Assembly (NCBI GenBank): GCA_016235595.1
Contig: JACRJX010000015.1
Coordinates: 310,001-374,000 of the forward strand
Direction: 5' to 3'
DNA: 64,000 nt
Source: Verrucomicrobiota bacterium
GTDB taxonomy: Bacteria; Verrucomicrobiota; Verrucomicrobiia; CAIQCK01
The notes beneath the pieces were generated by a model. That model saw only the letters and a program-made list of their open reading frames with translations, ran no database searches and was not told the origin of the DNA. Within the stretch, counting starts at the first letter, position 1. Each line of letters starts with the position of its first letter. Shown here piece by piece: positions 1 to 10,693 of this stretch. Both the position numbers and the translations under genes were made by a program.

Positions 1-1416
1 GTTCGCTGGAAGGACGAGAGTGATGCGTGGCTTTATGGCTACTGGTATCACGACTGGGCGGACTCCTATGAGAAGATCGCCTCGATTGACACCGCCCAGC
101 GGCTTGTCACGCTCGCGCCGCCGCTGCATCATTACGGTTTCGCGAAGGGGCGGCGCTATTACGCGTTGAACTTGCTCTCGGAGATTGACCGGCCCGGTGA
201 ATGGTATCTCGATCGCCAACGCGGTGTGCTCTACTTCTGGCCGCCGTCGAACCCGAATCGCACGGTGGTGGAAATCTCGATGTTCGCCTCGACGTTCGTG
301 GAACTTGACGGTGTCGCGCACGTCGTATTTCGCGGGCTGACGTGGGAAACGGGCCGTGGCGATGGGTTGAGCATCAAGGGTGGCGAGCGCTGCCTGCTGG
401 CGGGCTGCACAGTGCGCAATCTGGCTGGCGATGGGGTGGTGGTCGAGGGCGGCAAGGGCCACGGGCTTCTCGGCTGCGATGTCTACGGAATGGGTCGCGG
501 CGGCCTGATCCTGCGCGGCGGCGACCGCAAGACACTGGCGCCCAGTGGGCATTTCGTCGAGAACTGCGATATTCACCATCTCTCGCGGATTGACCACACC
601 TACACGCCTGCGGTGCTGGCCAACGGCGTCGGCATGCGCATCGCGCACAACGCGATGCACCACATCGGAAGCAGCGCCATGCGCGTCGAGGGCAACGATC
701 ACCTCGTCGAGTTTAACGAAGTCTACAACGCAGTCCGCGAGAGTGATGACCAGGGCGGCGTGGACGTGTTCGGCAACCCGACCTTCCGCGGCAACGTCTA
801 TCGCCACAACTATTTCCACGACATCGGCAGTGGCCGCTCGTGCGGTTCGGCTGGCATCCGGCTCGACGATGCCATCAGCGGCACGCTCATTTACGGCAAC
901 GTTTTCTGGCGTTGCGCTGACGGCAACTTTGGTGGCGTGCAGATTCACGGTGGCAAGGACAACATCGTGGACAACAACCTCTTCGTAGACTGCAAACAAG
1001 CCATCAGTTTCTCGCCGTGGGGCCAGAAGCGTTGGGAGCAGTTCCTGGGCGAACCCATGGCCTCCGGCGCGTTGAAACAAGTGGACATCACGCAGCCGCC
1101 CTACAGTACGCGCTATCCTGAACTGGCCACGCTCCGCGAAAATGCCGACTCCAACCACATCTGGCGCAACCTCGCTGTCCGTTGCGGCAAGTTCGCTGTT
1201 CGCGACCGCGGTGTGAACGACTTCACGGGCAATCAGTCGGTCAGTGGCGATCCCGGTTTTGCGAACGCCTCAAAAGGTGATTTCCGTTTGAAACCATCCG
1301 CCGCCGCTGCCGCCGGCCTCGCGCCGATTCCGTTCGGCGAGATCGGCCTCTACCGTGACAGCCTCCGCCCGCAGTTGCCCGTGCGTTCCATCGACCGTGT
1401 GCGACGAGGACAGTAA
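1..1416 (+). CDS. Right-handed parallel beta-helix repeat protein, 5' truncated by window edge
   Basis: Frame 1 is open from base 1 (VRWKDESDAWLYGYWYHDWADSYEKI...) into the 166..1416 ORF; repeated short beta-strand pattern (GLTWETGRGDGLSIKGGERCLLAGCTVRNLAGDGVVVEGG; NVYRHNYFHDIGSG) typical of pectate-lyase-like beta-helix proteins. Confidence 0.8.
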   Translation, partial: VRWKDESDAWLYGYWYHDWADSYEKIASIDTAQRLVTLAPPLHHYGFAKGRRYYALNLLSEIDRPGEWYLDRQRGVLYFWPPSNPNRTVVEISMFASTFVELDGVAHVVFRGLTWETGRGDGLSIKGGERCLLAGCTVRNLAGDGVVVEGGKGHGLLGCDVYGMGRGGLILRGGDRKTLAPSGHFVENCDIHHLSRIDHTYTPAVLANGVGMRIAHNAMHHIGSSAMRVEGNDHLVEFNEVYNAVRESDDQGGVDVFGNPTFRGNVYRHNYFHDIGSGRSCGSAGIRLDDAISGTLIYGNVFWRCADGNFGGVQIHGGKDNIVDNNLFVDCKQAISFSPWGQKRWEQFLGEPMASGALKQVDITQPPYSTRYPELATLRENADSNHIWRNLAVRCGKFAVRDRGVNDFTGNQSVSGDPGFANASKGDFRLKPSAAAAAGLAPIPFGEIGLYRDSLRPQLPVRSIDRVRRGQ

Positions 1417-1549
1417 CGGTCCGAGAACTGGAACCGGATCCTAACGCAGACGGGAAAGGTTCATGCAGCAGCCGTATCGGCACGATCATCGGTTGCGGGT
1501 ATTTGCGGACTTGAAAACGTCATCTCAAACCCGCTAGGGTCACGGCCAC

Positions 1550-2968
1550 ATGAGCGCTAAAGAGGATGCCGCTCAGTCTCAACTGCCTGCGGGGGCTGTT
1601 AATGACCCGCATCGATCCCTCATTCTGCTTCGGCGTCGGCTCGTGCTCGGCTTGTTTCTGGAGATTTGGCCGCGTTGGGCTACGGGCAGCCTGCTTGTCG
1701 CTGGTGTGGTGGTGGTCATCTGCCGTCTCTTGCTCATCGAGGCGGCTCACCTGTTGCCGTGGTTGTGGCTGGCCCCGTTGATGGCGGTGGTCCCGGCGGC
1801 AATCCAGTATCTGCGGCGCGCGTATCGGCCACATGAGGTCGCTGCGCTCGCTGACTCACTTGCTGGCGGACGCGGCTTGTTATTGTCCGTTATTGAGACC
1901 GGCGATCAACACTGGCGGGCGGCCGTGCCGCCACCTCGCCTGCGGTTGCTGTTGCGCCGGCCGCTGTCATCGTTGTTGCCGGCTGCGGTGTTCTTGTCTG
2001 TTGCGCTTCTGCTTCCACAGCACCGGCCTCAGGTCGCCAGTGGCGCTCCGGCGATGGCCCAGGAAATCGCCTCGGAACTCCAACACAAGATCAACGAGCT
2101 GAAAAAAGACGACCTCGTCACGCCCCAGGAACAAAAGAAGTTGGAAGAGGAAGTCGAGCGCCTGCGCCAAGCCGCAGCCCAGCGTTTCGACGCTTCCTCC
2201 TGGGAAGCCGCCGATGCGTTGCGTGACAAGATGACCGCCGGTGTCACTGAGAAACGCGACGCGCTGGCTTGGGCGCAGGAAAGCCTCCAGCGTCTCAATC
2301 AAGCCCTTCAGGCCGCTTCTGGCGCCGTCGGCGCGGAAGAAGCCTCTCGCTCATCGCTTGCCGACGCCACGGCCGAACTCAGCAAGGCGCTTGAAAAACT
2401 CTCCCAGTGCGGCCTGTTCGAGGGCGCGCCCGAGGAACTTAATAAACTCCTCGGTGGCAAACAGGCCCTCGCTGACGGCCGCATGCATCTGCCGACGGAT
2501 CCCGAGAGTCTGCGCCGGCTCTCCGAGATGGTTGCGGCTCACGCCGCCACGCGCTGCAAGCAATGCGCCAGTGTTGCGCAGTTTGGCAAAGATATCGGTC
2601 GGCTCGATCTTACCGAGTATCCCAGCGAGTTCGATCCCAACCCCGGTCGCGATGGTGATGGCGATCCCGGCCGCGGCGGCGTCAATCGTGGCCGTGGGGA
2701 TGCTGACCTGACTTGGGGACGCGAGTCGTTGCCCGCGGACCGGTTCAAGGCGCAAGCGTTGCCGACCGGCTCCTATCGCAGTCCCGATGATTGGGCTCCG
2801 GTCGCAGTGCTGCCGTCGGCGCCGAAGGCAGCTCCCGAACGCGGCGCATCGGGAACGGCGGTCCAATTTGCCGACACGGCGGGTCAGACCGCATGGCGGC
2901 GCACGCTCGCGCCGCTGCACCGCAGTGTCGTGCGCCACTACTTCCAAGGAACGGAAACCAAACCATGA
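1550..2968 (+). CDS. Hypothetical membrane protein with central coiled coil, first gene of MoxR/VWA operon
   Basis: 472 aa; N-terminal hydrophobic segments, then a Glu/Lys/Gln-rich coiled-coil region (ELQHKINELKKDDLVTPQEQKKLEEEVERLRQ). Stop overlaps the next gene start by 4 nt. Confidence 0.7.
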   Translation: MSAKEDAAQSQLPAGAVNDPHRSLILLRRRLVLGLFLEIWPRWATGSLLVAGVVVVICRLLLIEAAHLLPWLWLAPLMAVVPAAIQYLRRAYRPHEVAALADSLAGGRGLLLSVIETGDQHWRAAVPPPRLRLLLRRPLSSLLPAAVFLSVALLLPQHRPQVASGAPAMAQEIASELQHKINELKKDDLVTPQEQKKLEEEVERLRQAAAQRFDASSWEAADALRDKMTAGVTEKRDALAWAQESLQRLNQALQAASGAVGAEEASRSSLADATAELSKALEKLSQCGLFEGAPEELNKLLGGKQALADGRMHLPTDPESLRRLSEMVAAHAATRCKQCASVAQFGKDIGRLDLTEYPSEFDPNPGRDGDGDPGRGGVNRGRGDADLTWGRESLPADRFKAQALPTGSYRSPDDWAPVAVLPSAPKAAPERGASGTAVQFADTAGQTAWRRTLAPLHRSVVRHYFQGTETKP

Positions 2969-4008
2969 GCCACACCCCAACGCTCCCCACTCCCGAAACC
3001 GTCGCCGCTGCGCAGGCGAAAATCGCCCGCCTTGCCGCTGGGTTGAGCCGCGTCATCCTCGGCAAGGAAGCGATGATTGACGAAGTCATTGCCGCCCTGC
3101 TCGCGCGCGGCCACATCCTGCTCGAAGGATTGCCCGGCCTTGGAAAAACCGAACTGGTCAAGGCCCTCTCGCGCCTGCTCTCGCTCAGTTTCCGCCGCAT
3201 CCAGTTCACGCCCGACCTGCTGCCCACCGACATCGTCGGCAGCCCGATCCTCCAGGAACGCGACGGCCGTCGCGAGTTCGTCTTCCACCCCGGCCCGGTC
3301 TTCACGCACCTGTTGCTGGCCGACGAGATCAACCGCGCCTCACCCAAGACGCAGGCCGCGTTGCTGGAGGCGATGCAGGAACGCCGCGTGACCGTCTTCG
3401 GCGAAACGCGCGCATTGCCGGAGCCGTTCTTCGTGCTCGCCACACAAAACCCAATCGAACTCGAAGGCACCTATCCCTTGCCTGAGGCACAACTCGACCG
3501 CTTCACCTTCAAAGTCGAAGTCACAGGCGTTGATCGCGCCGTGTTGGAGGAGATTGTGCTGACGCGCATCCACGGCGAGCCGCCGGCGCTGGAGCCGGTG
3601 CTGAGCGCCGAGGAACTGCACGGCTTGTTTGCGGTAGTGGATGCGGTCCATATGCCGCGCGCGGTGGCCGGCTTCATCGCGCGGCTGGTGGCAGCGACGC
3701 ACCCCAGCGCCGCCGAAGCGCCGCAGCCGATTCGCAACTTCGTCAAGTACGGCGCTTCGCCCCGCGGTGCCATCGCGGTCGGCGCCGCCGCGCGCGGCCT
3801 GGCGTTGTTGCGCGGCAAGCCCAACGTTGGCTTCGACGAAGTCCGCCGCGTGGCCGCGCCAGCGCTGGCGCATCGGCTGGTGCTCGATTACACCGCCAAG
3901 CTCGAAGGATGGGACGGCCGCCGCATCGTCGCCGCCCTGCTCGAAGCCGTTCCGGAGGTCGAGCGCGGGCTGCCTTCCACGCTCCAGCCGCAGGGGAGTG
4001 CCGCATGA
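2965..4008 (+). CDS. MoxR family AAA+ ATPase
   Basis: Walker A GLPGLGKTELVK, Walker B LLLADEINRASPKTQAALLEAMQE, VFGETRALPEPFFVLATQNPIELEGTYPLPEAQLDRF. ATG at 2965 preferred over the ORF-track start at 2791. Confidence 0.95.
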   Translation: MSHTPTLPTPETVAAAQAKIARLAAGLSRVILGKEAMIDEVIAALLARGHILLEGLPGLGKTELVKALSRLLSLSFRRIQFTPDLLPTDIVGSPILQERDGRREFVFHPGPVFTHLLLADEINRASPKTQAALLEAMQERRVTVFGETRALPEPFFVLATQNPIELEGTYPLPEAQLDRFTFKVEVTGVDRAVLEEIVLTRIHGEPPALEPVLSAEELHGLFAVVDAVHMPRAVAGFIARLVAATHPSAAEAPQPIRNFVKYGASPRGAIAVGAAARGLALLRGKPNVGFDEVRRVAAPALAHRLVLDYTAKLEGWDGRRIVAALLEAVPEVERGLPSTLQPQGSAA

Positions 4009-5678
4009 AGCGCCGTCGTTTACCAACCGCATGGCTGGCGTGGCTCACGATGGTTGGCTGCTGCAATGCCGGCGTAGGCAACAAGCAGGTTGAGAATGTC
4101 GAATCGCTTCAAATCAGCGTGGACACCGAATGGGTCGAGCACGGCGCGCCGGGCTACGTGCCGATCCGCGTCGAGATCGCGAACCTTGGCGAGGCACGGC
4201 AGATCGAGATCCTTGGGTTGGGCGCGCGATGGGGAAGCGGTGGGGGATCTTATTACATCCGTGGTGAATTGAAGGTCAGCCAGCGGCTGTTTCTGAGGCG
4301 CGGCGACCGGCAGCGACTGACGCTGTCTGTGCCCGTCAACATTGATAGCGAGACTGTGACGATCCGAGTGCAAGAAGGCTGGCGCACGCTGGCGATGATG
4401 AACTCAATGCACTTCCGGCGCGCTTCGTCGGGCAGAGAGCAGGTTGGATCGCTGGTCGTCTCCAGTTCCGAAAGAACCGAGATGGGCACTCGCAGCCGGC
4501 GCGGCAGTGGTTCGGATCTCAGGCTCAGTCCGGACCGACTGCCGACGAACTGGCTCGGCTATAGTTCGATCAAGAACGTGGTCATGGGCTCCGGTGCATG
4601 GCAACAACTCGACGAGGCCCAAAAAGATGCCCTGCGCCGGTGGGTCGCTTGCGGAGGCGAATTGGTGATGACCGAAGGCAATGGCCGCGATCTGTTCCGG
4701 TCCCAAGGCGCGGCAGACGCCAGCCGCAATTTTTTTACGAGCTTCCTCGGCCGTGTCTGGACCGATCCCGACGGCGGGTCTCGGTGGGGCACAGATTCGT
4801 TGTTGGACAACGGCACGCCGCGGAGGTGGACGAGAGGTTTCGCGCTGCCCATCGAGGGCGTCGGCGATGTGCCCGCGCGCGCCTATGCGGGCATTCTGAT
4901 TCTATTCGCGTTGATCATCGGCCCCGCCAACTACTGGGTGCTCTGGCGGCGCCGCCGCCATGTGCTGTTGGTGTTGACCTCGCCGCTCATCGCCGCCGTG
5001 TTCATCGCGATGCTGGCGTTCTACAGCATCTTCCACGAAGGCACCGCCATCCGCGGACGCGTCGAAAGCTTCACCGTGCTCGACCAAGCCGCCAGGCAAG
5101 CCGCCACGCGTGCCAGCGTTTCGTTCTACGCGGCCGGCATGGCGCCCGCAGGCGGGCTGCGTTTCTCCCGCGACACCGCCGTCATCCTCAACAACGATCC
5201 CAAAGCGAGCACCGAGGCCAATCATACGGTGGACCTGACCGACACGCAGCGACTGGCCGAGGGATTCATCCAGGCGCGCACGCCGTGCAACTTCGAGCAG
5301 GCGTCCTTTCGAGCCGCGCGCGAGCGGTTGAGTTTCACGCGCCACGCCGACCACGTGACGGTCGTCAATGGCCTTGGGGTCACCGTCAACGCGCTGGTGT
5401 ATCGCGACAGCCTCACGGTGTTCTCAACAGACACTCCGTTGCGCCCCGGGGAACGGCGCGACCTGCCCGTTGCCAAAGATGAGCCTGGACTCCTGGACAA
5501 AACCCGGCTGCGTCCATGGGACGGGGGGAAGTTCCACGGTTCCCTGTACAGCGCTCCCCCGGCGGGCGCTTACGTCGCGTTACTGGAACGCTCGCCGTTT
5601 TGGGAGTCGGGAGTGCCGGAGATCGAAGAACGCGACAGTTTTCACGCCGTGCTTGGCTACGTCGGAGGTGAACCGTGA
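4005..5678 (+). CDS. Hypothetical exported/membrane protein of the MoxR operon
   Basis: ATG 4005 overlaps the MoxR stop; N-terminal signal/lipobox-like segment (AWLAWLTMVGCCNAG); internal TM segments near ILILFALIIGPANYWVLWRRRRHVLLVLTSPLIAAVFIAMLAFYSIF. Confidence 0.7.
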   Translation: MKRRRLPTAWLAWLTMVGCCNAGVGNKQVENVESLQISVDTEWVEHGAPGYVPIRVEIANLGEARQIEILGLGARWGSGGGSYYIRGELKVSQRLFLRRGDRQRLTLSVPVNIDSETVTIRVQEGWRTLAMMNSMHFRRASSGREQVGSLVVSSSERTEMGTRSRRGSGSDLRLSPDRLPTNWLGYSSIKNVVMGSGAWQQLDEAQKDALRRWVACGGELVMTEGNGRDLFRSQGAADASRNFFTSFLGRVWTDPDGGSRWGTDSLLDNGTPRRWTRGFALPIEGVGDVPARAYAGILILFALIIGPANYWVLWRRRRHVLLVLTSPLIAAVFIAMLAFYSIFHEGTAIRGRVESFTVLDQAARQAATRASVSFYAAGMAPAGGLRFSRDTAVILNNDPKASTEANHTVDLTDTQRLAEGFIQARTPCNFEQASFRAARERLSFTRHADHVTVVNGLGVTVNALVYRDSLTVFSTDTPLRPGERRDLPVAKDEPGLLDKTRLRPWDGGKFHGSLYSAPPAGAYVALLERSPFWESGVPEIEERDSFHAVLGYVGGEP

Positions 5679-6613
5679 GCGAGGCCATTCTTGAAATCCA
5701 ACATCTGGCGCGGCATTTCGGCGACGTGCGCGCGGTGGACGACATTTCCTTCAGTGTCGGCCGCGGCCAGGTCTTTGGCTTTATCGGCCCCAACGGCGCG
5801 GGCAAAACCACCACGATGCGCATCATCGCCACGCTCGACCTGCCACAGACCGGCGACGTGCGCGTGGGTGGGGTCTCGGTCGTGGACGACCCGGAAAAAG
5901 TCCGCCGGCTCATCGGCTTCATGCCGGATTACACCGGCGTCTATGCCAACACGACCGTGACAGAATACCTGGACTTCTTCGCCCGAGGCCATCGGCTGCG
6001 CGGTCCGGCCCGGCGGCGCACGGTGGAGAACATCATCGAGTTCATGGGCATCGGCGATCTGCGCGAGCGGCGCGTGGACAAGCTCTCAAAAGGCCTCCAG
6101 CAGCGTGTCAGCCTTGGACGCGCGTTGCTGCACGATCCGCAGCTCCTGATCCTTGACGAACCCGCCAACGGCCTCGACCCGCGCGCCCGCATCGAGTTGC
6201 GCACGCTGATCCGCGAGCTGGCCGCTGACGGCAAGACCATCTTCCTCAGCTCGCACATTCTTACCGAATTGTCGGAAATCTGCGATGCCGTGGCGGTGAT
6301 TGAAAAGGGGCGGCTGCTGGCGACTGGGTCGGTGGCCGATATTTTGAAGAGCCTGCGGCGCCATCGCGTGCTGACAGTGCGCGTCGCCTCGCAGCGCGAG
6401 CAGGCGGAGCGATTCCTGCTTGAACAACCCGGTGTCTTGCAAGTGCGCGAGCGCAACGGCTCGCTGGAGTTCGACTACGCCGCTGGCGACGACGAGCAGG
6501 TGGCGTTGCTGGCGAGGCTGGTGACGGCTGGATTTCCCGTGCTCGAGTTCACCGTGCGCGGCGCGGACTTGGAGGACCTGTTCCTGAAGATCACGGAGGG
6601 GAAAGTGCAATGA
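5675..6613 (+). CDS. ABC transporter ATP-binding protein (ABC-2 / gliding-type)
   Basis: Walker A GPNGAGKTTTMR, signature LSKGLQQRVSLGRALLHDPQLLILDEPANGLDPRAR. Confidence 0.95.
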   Translation: MSEAILEIQHLARHFGDVRAVDDISFSVGRGQVFGFIGPNGAGKTTTMRIIATLDLPQTGDVRVGGVSVVDDPEKVRRLIGFMPDYTGVYANTTVTEYLDFFARGHRLRGPARRRTVENIIEFMGIGDLRERRVDKLSKGLQQRVSLGRALLHDPQLLILDEPANGLDPRARIELRTLIRELAADGKTIFLSSHILTELSEICDAVAVIEKGRLLATGSVADILKSLRRHRVLTVRVASQREQAERFLLEQPGVLQVRERNGSLEFDYAAGDDEQVALLARLVTAGFPVLEFTVRGADLEDLFLKITEGKVQ

Positions 6614-8088
6614 CCCACGCCATCACGCTCGAAGCTCCACGCCCGGCTCCCGAAGCCCCCACGCTGATGTCGCGCCTCAGCGACTGGCTCAATCCCATTC
6701 TCGTCAAGGAAGTCCGGCAAGCTGTGCACGGGCGCGAGTTTAACTACTCCTTCTCGCTCAGCTTGCTGATCGGGTTGGTCATCGCGTTGCATGGCAGCGC
6801 CTATGCCGAACCGGGCAGCGCCACAGGCAAAGGCGTGTTCACGGCGCTGACGGTGTGCCTGGGCATTGTCAGCCTCGTCGTCGCACCCATCGGCGCGTTC
6901 TTTGCGCTCAACGGCGAACGCATCGAGAAGACCTTCGACATGGTCACGCTGACGGCGCTCTCCTGCCGCGCCATCGTCGTCGGAAAGTTGTTGGCGCAGG
7001 TGGTGAAGCTGCTGACCTTCTTTGCCGCGCTTTCGCCGTTCATGGCGATGAGCTTCCTGCTCGGCGGCGTGGATTTGCCGACCATCCTCGATTCGTTGCT
7101 GATGCTCTTTCTGGCTTCGCTCTGGGTTTGCGCACTCTGCCTTTTTGTTTCCACCATCGGCAAATCGCGCGGCGCCGCTTTCGCATTGCTGGGTGCGGTT
7201 GGGGCCATGATGATCCCGATGGTGCCGGGACTGCTCTTCGTCCTGTTTGAGGGACGTGGCGGGGGGGGCTTCGGATTTTTGTTTACGGCCTCGTCATGGA
7301 GCGCCAGTGCCATCGGACTGGCGCTGTGGCTTGTCAGTCTGATCAACCTTGTATCGCTGACCGTCAGCCGCATTATGTCTGCGACCGACAACGGCTCGAC
7401 GGCGTTGCGCGTCGGTTTCCTTGCACAGTTCCTGCTCGTGCTGGGGCTGCTGGCATGGAAACACACAACACGCGGATACGGCGGTCTTTCTGAATTTGTC
7501 GTCGTGGTTGCCAGCCTGCATTTGGTGGCGGGCGCGCTATTCGCCGTCACCGAGGATCTGACACTTTCTCGCCGTGTGCACCGACAGCTGCCGAAGAACC
7601 GGCTGCTGTTCTGTCTCAGCGCGATGTTCCAGCCCGGTGGGGGCCATGGCGCGATTTACACGTGTGCGCTCAGCGGATTATTGATAGCCGCGGCTGCCAT
7701 GGCGAAACTGCCTGGCAACGGGATCAGCATGGCAGTCGGGTTGTGCTGCTACGTCTGGTTCTTCAGTGGCGTGGTCACGGTCGCCTGCCGGCAGTTTATG
7801 CCACACCGCACAACGCCTCTTCTGCTTCGATTCGCCGTTCCGCTGACGGTGGCCGTCGGTTCGCTGGTGCCCATTGTTATCATGCTACTGACACGCGACC
7901 CATTTGAAAGGAGCATCTACTCCGGCCGCCATATCTTCAATCCATTCTACACGCTGGTCGAGTGGGCCGATGTCGTGAAGAGCGGGTGGGATTTGGCCGT
8001 CTTCGTAATGGGCTTCGTCGGCCTTGTGGCCTATCTCTGGCTGGTGATCCTCGGCCATCGCGCCAACGCATCGCAAGGACGCACGTGA
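6610..8088 (+). CDS. ABC transporter permease (ABC-2 type)
   Basis: Many hydrophobic segments; N-term LNPILVKEVRQAVHGREF is typical of ABC-2 permeases; 4-nt overlap with the ATPase gene. Confidence 0.85.
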   Translation: MTHAITLEAPRPAPEAPTLMSRLSDWLNPILVKEVRQAVHGREFNYSFSLSLLIGLVIALHGSAYAEPGSATGKGVFTALTVCLGIVSLVVAPIGAFFALNGERIEKTFDMVTLTALSCRAIVVGKLLAQVVKLLTFFAALSPFMAMSFLLGGVDLPTILDSLLMLFLASLWVCALCLFVSTIGKSRGAAFALLGAVGAMMIPMVPGLLFVLFEGRGGGGFGFLFTASSWSASAIGLALWLVSLINLVSLTVSRIMSATDNGSTALRVGFLAQFLLVLGLLAWKHTTRGYGGLSEFVVVVASLHLVAGALFAVTEDLTLSRRVHRQLPKNRLLFCLSAMFQPGGGHGAIYTCALSGLLIAAAAMAKLPGNGISMAVGLCCYVWFFSGVVTVACRQFMPHRTTPLLLRFAVPLTVAVGSLVPIVIMLLTRDPFERSIYSGRHIFNPFYTLVEWADVVKSGWDLAVFVMGFVGLVAYLWLVILGHRANASQGRT

Positions 8089-8933
8089 CAGATTTCCTCG
8101 TTGACTGGCCCGCCGTGGAGCGCGCTGCCGCCGCGTTCCGCCTGGCGTTGCCGCGCACGCCGATGGGTGGACGGCTCGGCCAACGGCTCGGCGCGGGCAG
8201 TGGCAGTTCGATCGAATTCCAAGACTACCGCGCCTATGCGCTCGGCGACGACTTGCGGCACGTGGATTGGGCCGCGTTCGCCCGCTCGGATACGCTGACG
8301 GTCCGGCTCTATCGCGACGAGGTGGCCCCGCGCATTGACCTGGTGCTCGACGCCAGTCGTTCGATGATCGTCAACGAGCAGAAGGCTCGTGCGCACCGCG
8401 AACTGGCTGCGCTGCTGGCCTGTGCCGCGCTTGCCAGCGAGGCCGATACGCGGCTTCTGGCCAGTGCCACCCACGAGCCGCAGCCGTTGCAGCGCGCTCG
8501 CGACGTGGAGAATTGGCTCGGCTGCGACGGCGTGGCTTCGGTCCTTGAACAGTCTCATCTGCCGTTGCGCCGGTGTTCGCTGCGGGTCGTGCTCAGCGAT
8601 TTCCTTTTCCCGCACGATGCCGACGCTCTCATCAACCGCCTCGCCCGCGACGGCGCTGCGCTGGCCATCGTCCAGCTTACCCTGCCCGAAGAAGCCGAGC
8701 CGGCCACCGAAGGCCCATGCCGGCTGACCGACGCCGAGAGCGGCGGCGAGCTTGATCTGGTCCTCAACGAAGAAACCGTCAGCAATTATCGCGAGCGGTT
8801 CAGCCGGCTGCGGCTGGGCCTCTCCCGTGCCGCGCGCCGGGCCGGGGCGGCGTTTGTACACGTCAAGGCGGGCGTGCCGTTGCGCGAACTGGCGGTGATG
8901 CTGACGCGGGCGGGCATCTTGGAGGCGGCGTGA
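8085..8933 (+). CDS. DUF58 domain-containing protein
   Basis: GSSIEFQDYRAYALGDDLRHVDWAAFARSDTLTVRLYRDE is the DUF58 core; MIDAS-like DASRS follows. GTG start at 8085 inferred from the 4-nt overlap. Confidence 0.9.
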   Translation: MTDFLVDWPAVERAAAAFRLALPRTPMGGRLGQRLGAGSGSSIEFQDYRAYALGDDLRHVDWAAFARSDTLTVRLYRDEVAPRIDLVLDASRSMIVNEQKARAHRELAALLACAALASEADTRLLASATHEPQPLQRARDVENWLGCDGVASVLEQSHLPLRRCSLRVVLSDFLFPHDADALINRLARDGAALAIVQLTLPEEAEPATEGPCRLTDAESGGELDLVLNEETVSNYRERFSRLRLGLSRAARRAGAAFVHVKAGVPLRELAVMLTRAGILEAA

Positions 8934-10693
8934 TTCTGACAGCGCCATGGGGACTGCTCGCGTTGCTGGCGATCCCAGTGATCGTGGCCATTCATTTCTT
9001 TCGCCGGCGTTTTCCACCCAAAACCGTTGCCGGACTTTTCCTCTGGCAGGCGGGGCACACCCCGCAACAGAGCGGCGGCAGAGTTCAGCGTCCGCCGGTC
9101 ACCGCGAGCTTGCTCTTGGAATGTTTCGCCGCTCTCGCGCTGGCACTGCTCCTGTCGGGCGCGCGATTCAGCCCGGTGCAATCGCTCCAGCATCTGGTGG
9201 TTCTGCTCGATGACTCCGCTTCGATGGCCGCTGCTGACACCCGTGGCGAGACTGCTCGCGACCGCGCCGTCCGCCGTGTGCTGATGGAGGTCGATCCGCT
9301 CGGGCGGACGGCGCGCGTGACGCTGATCCAAAGTGGCGAGCGGCCAGCGGTGTTGTGCGGCCCGGCTGCGTCGCTGGCGGAAGCGCGGGCCGCGCTCGAC
9401 GCATGGAAGCCGCAAACGCCGCATCACGAGTTGGCGCTGTCCCTGCGCATGGCGCGCGAACTCGCAGGCAAGGATGGGCGGCTCCTGATCCTCAGCGACG
9501 TGTTGCCGCCGCAGCCTGTCGCCGACGCCCTCTGGGTTGCCGTCGGCAAGTCGTTGCCCAACGTCGGCATCGTCGCGGCCCAGCGCACGCTGACACCGGA
9601 GACCGGCAAGGCGTCCATTGCGCTGTCGCTGGCAAATTTCGCCGACGCACCCGTCCGGCGACGGCTGCGCGTGCTGGCTGGCGCAAACGAGGTGCTGGCG
9701 CGCGACCTCGATATATCGCCCGGCCCGTCGTCGTTGACGCTGCCGATTTCGCCGGGTCTGCCCGCGTTGCGCGTCGAGCTCTCCGCCGACGCGTTGCTGC
9801 GCGACAACGAGGTGTTTCTGGTCGAGCCGCGTCCGGCGGTTGTCGGCGTCGAAAACAAACTGCCGCCGGGCCGCGGTCGCAGTGCGCTCGACAAGGCGCT
9901 CGCCGCAATCCCGCGGGTGACTCGCGCGCAGCCCGGCCATCTGGTGTTCACCGCCGCCGAGCCGCCGCAGCCGATGTCGTCGAGTTGGCGCGTGAGCATT
10001 GGCGGTGCGGGCAAAGGCGGCGACTTTCCCGGCCCGTTCGTGCCTGAGAAACGCCATCCGTTGCTGCAAGGCGTTACGCTTGCCGGCGTGGTCTGGAGCG
10101 GCGCTGTGCCATTGCCGGCGGGCGGCGTCCAGCCGCTGCTCACAGCCGGCGACGTGCCGTTGATCGCCATGCGCGGCGCGCGGCCGGAGGCGGGCCTCTT
10201 TTTGAACCTCGATCTCGAACGCTCGAACCTCATCCGCTCGCCCGACTGGCCGATTCTCATTGCCAACCTCGTTGAGTGGCGGCGCCAGCATTTGCCGGGG
10301 CCGGAGCGTTGGAATTACCGCGCCGGCGAATGGGTTCGCGCGCGTCTGGCGCGTGAACCGAAGGGGCCGCTGCGCCTGCAAGCCAACGGTTTCGAACGCA
10401 CGCTCCCGCCGGGCCGCACGCTGGAGTTCCTCGCGCCGGTGGCTGCGGGCGTCTGTCGCGTGCTCGACGGCAACGAAACGCTATTTGAACTGGGCGTCAG
10501 TTTTCTTGATGAGCGCGAAAGCGATTTGCGCGACCGCCGCTCTGGCGAGGCCGGTGCGTTCGCGGCAGGCGCGCGCGGTTTGCGCGCCGAGGACGTGGCG
10601 GGATCGGATCCTCTGTTCTGGATTCTGCTCGCGCTGGCAGCGGCGGCATTGCTGGCGAACTGGACCCTTGCCGTGCCTGTCACACGCGCATGA
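8930..10693 (+). CDS. BatA-like membrane protein with VWA domain
   Basis: N-term WGLLALLAIPVIVAIHFFRRRFPPKTVAGLFLW matches aerotolerance-regulator N-terminal type; DxSxS motif LVVLLDDSASMAAADTRGE. Confidence 0.85.
   Translation: MILTAPWGLLALLAIPVIVAIHFFRRRFPPKTVAGLFLWQAGHTPQQSGGRVQRPPVTASLLLECFAALALALLLSGARFSPVQSLQHLVVLLDDSASMAAADTRGETARDRAVRRVLMEVDPLGRTARVTLIQSGERPAVLCGPAASLAEARAALDAWKPQTPHHELALSLRMARELAGKDGRLLILSDVLPPQPVADALWVAVGKSLPNVGIVAAQRTLTPETGKASIALSLANFADAPVRRRLRVLAGANEVLARDLDISPGPSSLTLPISPGLPALRVELSADALLRDNEVFLVEPRPAVVGVENKLPPGRGRSALDKALAAIPRVTRAQPGHLVFTAAEPPQPMSSSWRVSIGGAGKGGDFPGPFVPEKRHPLLQGVTLAGVVWSGAVPLPAGGVQPLLTAGDVPLIAMRGARPEAGLFLNLDLERSNLIRSPDWPILIANLVEWRRQHLPGPERWNYRAGEWVRARLAREPKGPLRLQANGFERTLPPGRTLEFLAPVAAGVCRVLDGNETLFELGVSFLDERESDLRDRRSGEAGAFAAGARGLRAEDVAGSDPLFWILLALAAAALLANWTLAVPVTRA

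Noticed and set aside
8786-10381. 531-aa antisense ORF opposite the BatA-like gene
   Set aside because: Shadow ORF with Arg/Gln/His bias and no domain features.
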